Assembly: GCA_002238415.1 (NCBI GenBank)
Contig: MPMI01000045.1
Coordinates: 1-41,182, forward strand
Length of the DNA stretch: 41,182 nt
From: Desulfurellaceae bacterium bin18
GTDB taxonomy: Bacteria; Desulfobacterota; Binatia; Bin18
Direction of reading: 5' to 3'
The notes under the pieces were generated by a model. The model ran no database searches and was not told the origin of the DNA. It saw only the letters and a list, made by a program, of their open reading frames with translations. Positions 37,158-41,182 of this stretch are shown piece after piece. Both the position numbers and the translations under genes were made by a program. Within the stretch, counting starts at the first letter, position 1; every line of letters begins with the position of its first letter.

Positions 37158-40100
37158 GTGCGGTATGTGTGGCGGACGCTGCTGATTGTCGGTGGCTTTG
37201 GTGCTCTGCTCGTTGTTGGGACGCTCCTTTTCCTGCGGACGGCTCAGTTTCAGGAACTCCTGCGCGGCCACATTGTCTCGACCCTGAATACCGCGTTGCC
37301 CGGAGAGGTCAGTCTGGGCAGAGTGGAAGGGTCGGTGTGGCGGGGCCTTCAACTCACCGACTTGATCGTCCGTTACGAAGAAGAGGAGGTCGTTCGTATT
37401 CCCCGGTTGACCGTTGGGTATACGCTCCGTCCGCTGCTCAACGGGCAGGTCAGCCTGACGCAGGTTGACGTGTATGAGCCTGTCGTCCGAGTGGTTCAGG
37501 ATGAGGAGGGCAATTGGAATCTGGTTCAAGCTTTTGTTCCGGACACAACACGAGAAACCGACTCTTCGCCGGGAGCCGGTATGGGTATTGTCCTCGGCGC
37601 TGTCACAATCCACAACGCGGCGGTCGAGCTCGTTCCTGCCGGCCAAGACCCCGCTTCTCCGTATCGCCTGCACGATATGACCCTTGAGGCCCGGGCGAGA
37701 CTGGAGGGCGGTCAATTGCAGGTTGTGTGCGACAGATTTGTGACCGGCATTACTGCGGCTCCGGTTCCGGCTCCGCCGCTGAATCTTGCCGCTTCGATGT
37801 CGATGCACGGCGATCTGGAGAATCTCTCCATTGACATCCCTCGTATTGATATCACCTCAGCGCAGTCACGGATGCGGTTTACCGGCCAGGTCGCGGACCT
37901 GAACACTTTGAGACTGGACGGAACACTTGCCGTTCAGAAGCTGGCCGCGGCTGACCTGGCTGCGCTTGTTCCCGGCTGGCCGATCCATGAGGCGGTATCC
38001 GGAGAGGTCCGCGTTACGGGTACACCTGCCGACCTGCACACTGACATCAGGCTGGCAGTCGCAGACGCAGAACTCAGGGGACAGGCGTGGACAGACTTGA
38101 GTCAGACCGAGCCCATATACACCGGCTCGGTCGCTTTCTCGCATTTTGACCTTACAAAGCTGTGGGGTGACGAAGCACTGGGGGGTATCTTTGAGGGCAG
38201 CCTGGAATTGGCGGGACAGGGGGTCGATATGGCCGGTCTGACCGGCACTGCTGTCGTCCGGGGCCAGGCGCTGCGTGTTGGAGAGTGGCAGGTCGGCGCG
38301 GTGGGGCTGACCGGGAGTGTTAAACAGCAAGTGGGCGAGATCGCCGGGACGATTGCCGCGAGTTCAGGTCGGGCAAACTGGAACGCCGAAATCCGGCTTG
38401 CGGACGAGCTGGCGTATACATTCACACTGGCGGTCGAGCATCTTGATTTGCAAAAAATGGGTCCGGATGCGGGACCGGGAAACGGAACGTCGGCAAAAGC
38501 CGATACCCGCCCGGTCATGACGAGCGACCTCAATCTGTCCGGTACGGTGCAGGGCAGGGGGATGGACCCCTCCAGCATGGATGTCCGGGCAGTGTTCACT
38601 CTTGCGCCTTCGAGCCTTGGCCCAATATCCATACGCAGCGGGGGTTTTGACGCCTCGGTGGCTGATGGACGGGTGGATATTGTTGATATGCATCTCAAGG
38701 CCCACAATGCCCGCCTGGCGATGCAGGGTGAACTGGGGACGACGTTGGCAGAGATGGGGAAACTGTCGTACCAGCTCAACGTCAGCGACCTTGCTCCGTG
38801 GCTGGCTCTGGCCGGACAAAAGGGAACAGGTCAGCTCACGCTGGCGGGTGAAGCTGAGGGCAGTCTGGCCAGGCTGACCGTCTCCGGGGCCGCGCAGACG
38901 CGCTCCGCCGGGCTGCACGGGGGTACGCTCACCCAGGGGACGGTCGAGTACAATCTGAGTGGGGTCGGACACGCCTGGCCGACAGGGAGCATACGGGCGG
39001 AATTCGCCGGGCTGCATGCCGGCGTTGCACTGCAATCGCTTTCTGCCGACTTGGAGTTGACGCACGAAGAAGCTCCGAGCGGGCGGCTGACGGTTCACGC
39101 TACGGATAGCGCGTCCCGGAAGCAGTATCTGGACACGCGGATTGTCCGGCAGCCCGACCAGTTCGGCGTGTACGTGAATGCGCTTGCGCTGGCACTGCCC
39201 GGCGGCGTCTGGGAATTGAGAGAGCCGGCTACGCTGACACAACAGGCCGGGGCAATAGCGGTCGAGGCCCTGCAACTGCGGAACGGAGACCAATCCGTTT
39301 CCCTGGACGGACGCGTCTCAACACACGGCGCACAGGATTTTCAGGTACGGGTCGAGGATTTTGCCATAGCCGAACTACACCGGCTCATACCGGATATGCC
39401 CGCCGTTACCGGTACGCTGTCTACGCATATGCGGCTCTCCGGGACTGCCGAGACACCGATCATCCAGGGCAGCCTCACTATCGATCCATTCCATATCATC
39501 GAACAGCCGTATAAAGGGCTGTCGTCCTCGTTTAGCTATCGGGACAAACAGGCCGGACTCGATCTGACCTTTGCGCAGGACGAGCAGCATTCCCTGCAGG
39601 TCGGCGGGACACTGCCGCTCGCCCTGCACTGGCACGAAGGGTTCACAACCGGAATCCTGGGAGACCTCGACGCCTGGGTGCGCTCCAGCGGATTAAGCCT
39701 GACTTTCCTGAACGCCCTGAGTGGCAAGGGAGTCGGCGATATTGCCGGGGAACTGCACGTTGATATGAGCGTGCAAGGGCCGCTCGCCGACCCGCTCCCG
39801 CACGGGACGGTCGCGCTCCGCAATGGTCGGGTGACGGTCGCTCCCCTTGGCACGACCATCTCTGATGTGACACTTGCGCTGGTCGCTCATCCCGAGACGA
39901 TTCGCATTGAGGAAATCTCGGCGGTCTCCGGAAAAGGCAGGCTCACGGGGCAGGGAGCAATCAGCCTGCGTCATTACGCGCCGCAGGGCATGGATGTGAC
40001 CCTGGCCGCTCATCAATGGCCGGCTATTCAGACCAGGCAATATCGGGCTGAGGTCGATGCGGCTGTCAAAATATTCGGAGCCCCGACTGCACCGCACCTG

Positions 40101-41000
40101 AGCGGAACGGTGGAGGTCCTGCGGGCCACTCTTCGCCCGGACCTGAACTTTCTCGATAGCAGACCGGTCAATCGGGATGAAACCATTCTCATTATTCCGG
40201 TCGGTGAGACCGCTCACTCTCTGGCCGAGCACGAAGCCAGCCTGGAACAGCGGGCCGGGGACAGGGCTGCACGCAGTGCGACAATAGACCTGACCGTCCG
40301 GGTCCACCCGGATACCCGGATCACACACGCGAACGCCGCGGTTGACTTGAGTGGCGAGGTCAAGGTGACGAAGGCACACGGGGCAGAGCCACGCCTGGTC
40401 GGGGATATCGCAGTGGTTCGAGGCTGGGCGGGGTTTCAGGGCCGGCGTTTCACCTTGGACGGAGGGAAAGTCCAGTTTACCGGAGGACGAAAGATCAACC
40501 CGAGTCTGGACATTGTGGCGCAGTACCAGGCACCTGACCATATCGTTGAAGGCGTTGTTCGGGGGACGGCGGACGAACCCAGCCTCGTCTTACGCAGCAA
40601 GCCGGAATTGGAACACGCCGATATCCTGGCCGTCCTCCTTTTCGGAAAGCCCGCCAGCGCGCTCGATCAAGGCGAAAAGCTTGACCTTGAGAAACAGGCG
40701 CTGGCTATTACGAGTGGCTACGCCGCTACCAAGATTGGCGAGTCGGTCTCTCAGGCGCTTGGGTTGGAGCGGCTGGGGGCCGGGCTCAAGCTCTCGAACC
40801 TGGACATCGCCGGCGGGACGGTCGGCTTTGGTTTCTCTTTACCCGAGGGCGTCCAGGTATCCGTCGCTCAGGATCTGACGAAGAAAGGCGAGCGAAAAGT
40901 CTCCCTGGAATATCAGCTCGGCCCGCACTGGCAGATCGATACGTCTTCCAGTTCGGGAGGGGCCAGCGAAGCCCATATTTTGTGGCAGAAGAAGTATTGA
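37158..41000 (+). CDS. tamB: TamB (DUF490) AsmA-like protein
   Basis: The start is the GTG at 37158, with AGGAGG at 37145-37150 (7-nt spacing), not the longer frame from 37107 inside tamA. The 1280-residue protein has one N-terminal membrane helix (LLIVGGFGALLVVGTLLFLR), a long repetitive beta-rich middle that in this family forms a hydrophobic beta-taco groove spanning the periplasm, and the C-terminal TamB domain (VRGWAGFQGRRFTLDGGKVQ, DILAVLLFGKPAS, GLKLSNLDIAGGTVGFGFSL). It carries phospholipids to, or aids protein insertion into, the outer membrane with TamA. Length is typical. Confidence 0.93.
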   Translation: MRYVWRTLLIVGGFGALLVVGTLLFLRTAQFQELLRGHIVSTLNTALPGEVSLGRVEGSVWRGLQLTDLIVRYEEEEVVRIPRLTVGYTLRPLLNGQVSLTQVDVYEPVVRVVQDEEGNWNLVQAFVPDTTRETDSSPGAGMGIVLGAVTIHNAAVELVPAGQDPASPYRLHDMTLEARARLEGGQLQVVCDRFVTGITAAPVPAPPLNLAASMSMHGDLENLSIDIPRIDITSAQSRMRFTGQVADLNTLRLDGTLAVQKLAAADLAALVPGWPIHEAVSGEVRVTGTPADLHTDIRLAVADAELRGQAWTDLSQTEPIYTGSVAFSHFDLTKLWGDEALGGIFEGSLELAGQGVDMAGLTGTAVVRGQALRVGEWQVGAVGLTGSVKQQVGEIAGTIAASSGRANWNAEIRLADELAYTFTLAVEHLDLQKMGPDAGPGNGTSAKADTRPVMTSDLNLSGTVQGRGMDPSSMDVRAVFTLAPSSLGPISIRSGGFDASVADGRVDIVDMHLKAHNARLAMQGELGTTLAEMGKLSYQLNVSDLAPWLALAGQKGTGQLTLAGEAEGSLARLTVSGAAQTRSAGLHGGTLTQGTVEYNLSGVGHAWPTGSIRAEFAGLHAGVALQSLSADLELTHEEAPSGRLTVHATDSASRKQYLDTRIVRQPDQFGVYVNALALALPGGVWELREPATLTQQAGAIAVEALQLRNGDQSVSLDGRVSTHGAQDFQVRVEDFAIAELHRLIPDMPAVTGTLSTHMRLSGTAETPIIQGSLTIDPFHIIEQPYKGLSSSFSYRDKQAGLDLTFAQDEQHSLQVGGTLPLALHWHEGFTTGILGDLDAWVRSSGLSLTFLNALSGKGVGDIAGELHVDMSVQGPLADPLPHGTVALRNGRVTVAPLGTTISDVTLALVAHPETIRIEEISAVSGKGRLTGQGAISLRHYAPQGMDVTLAAHQWPAIQTRQYRAEVDAAVKIFGAPTAPHLSGTVEVLRATLRPDLNFLDSRPVNRDETILIIPVGETAHSLAEHEASLEQRAGDRAARSATIDLTVRVHPDTRITHANAAVDLSGEVKVTKAHGAEPRLVGDIAVVRGWAGFQGRRFTLDGGKVQFTGGRKINPSLDIVAQYQAPDHIVEGVVRGTADEPSLVLRSKPELEHADILAVLLFGKPASALDQGEKLDLEKQALAITSGYAATKIGESVSQALGLERLGAGLKLSNLDIAGGTVGFGFSLPEGVQVSVAQDLTKKGERKVSLEYQLGPHWQIDTSSSSGGASEAHILWQKKY

Positions 41001-41003
41001 TGG

Positions 41004-41033
41004 GCGCAGCGTTCCTGCCATCTGCGCGTTTTG
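41004..41033 (+). terminator. Weak candidate terminator of the tam operon
   Basis: GCGCAG (41004-41009) pairs with CTGCGC (41022-41027), followed by GTTTTG. It starts 4 nt after the tamB stop. Only a 6-bp stem and a four-T run, so efficiency is doubtful. Confidence 0.35.
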
Positions 41034-41066
41034 CTCCGATTCCCGGCTGAAATTCGGGGAGTGGTG

Positions 41067-41182
41067 CAGTTTGCTTGTTCCCCCTCACCCCAGCCCCCTT
41101 CGACTGGGCTCAGGACGGGCTCTCCCCCCAGGGGAGAGGGAGCAGATTTTCCCTCCCCCCGCTGAGGGGGAGGGCCAGGGAG
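41067..41182. repeat. R-a repeat at the right window edge
   Basis: cagtttgcttgttccccctc is followed by 'cccccttcgactgggctcag', then ctctccccccaggggagagg and gagcagattttccctccccc. It combines the R-a palindrome with the 'gtcgaagg/cctgagc' insert seen at 20160-20230. The copy runs off the window. Confidence 0.8.

Overview
The window (about 41 kb, GC-rich, roughly 60% by eye) looks like chromosomal DNA of a Gram-negative bacterium. The evidence is an outer-membrane TamA/Omp85 barrel with TamB directly behind it, lipobox lipoproteins, an O-antigen ligase, a polyprenyl-phosphate sugar transferase and many dispersed palindromic repeats. The phylum cannot be fixed from the sequence. I see no rRNA, tRNA, CRISPR array or complete insertion sequence.

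Region 1 (1-2600) is a toxin-antitoxin graveyard cut up by repeats. It holds an intact RelB/DinJ antitoxin whose YafQ-type toxin is broken after 16-18 codons by a repeat, a second antitoxin-like gene followed only by the C-terminal stub of a PIN-like toxin, a HicBA-like pair that looks intact, and three duplicated or truncated antitoxin fragments.

Region 2 (2600-21500) is a surface-polysaccharide region. It has a methyltransferase, a GH-A-like lipoprotein, and a minus-strand operon (small YLDPGSGS membrane protein, NoeA-like methyltransferase, membrane sulfatase-superfamily enzyme). After a GT4 glycosyltransferase and small genes (DUF2283, an orphan HigA with a HigB stub) comes a tightly overlapping operon: two GT2 glycosyltransferases, sugar-1-P transferase, O-antigen ligase/polymerase, and a two-subunit ABC exporter with one degenerate ATP site. 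The region ends with a PF10023 aminopeptidase lipoprotein carrying a 147-bp in-frame tandem duplication.

Region 3 (21500-26640) is the most unusual part. A three-gene operon with 4-bp and 1-bp overlaps encodes (i) a D-Ala-D-Ala-ligase-like ATP-grasp domain fused to an M20-type domain that has lost nearly all metal ligands, (ii) a gamma-glutamyltransferase homologue without signal peptide, and (iii) an N-formylglutamate-amidohydrolase homologue. I infer a cytoplasmic peptide or amide-forming and processing pathway of unknown product.

Region 4 (26760-31000) is an ion-handling operon: CmpX/MscS-like channel, stand-alone MgtE_N+CBS protein, MgtE Mg2+ channel, CNNM/CorC protein. A 163-bp palindromic mini-element then separates it from a convergent alpha/beta hydrolase and supplies the TAG stop codons of both genes.

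Region 5 (32130-41000) holds a KefB-type K+/H+ antiporter on the minus strand, then YihY/BrkB, TamA and TamB on the plus strand. The window ends in another GC-rich repeat.

Three repeat families recur: R-a (C-rich 'ccctcaccccagccctctcc' palindromes), R-b (mini-elements with TAGAGC ends and a core containing 'gtcatgccgga') and R-c ('gtagggtgc...gcaccctac'). They often lie back-to-back and at gene breakpoints.
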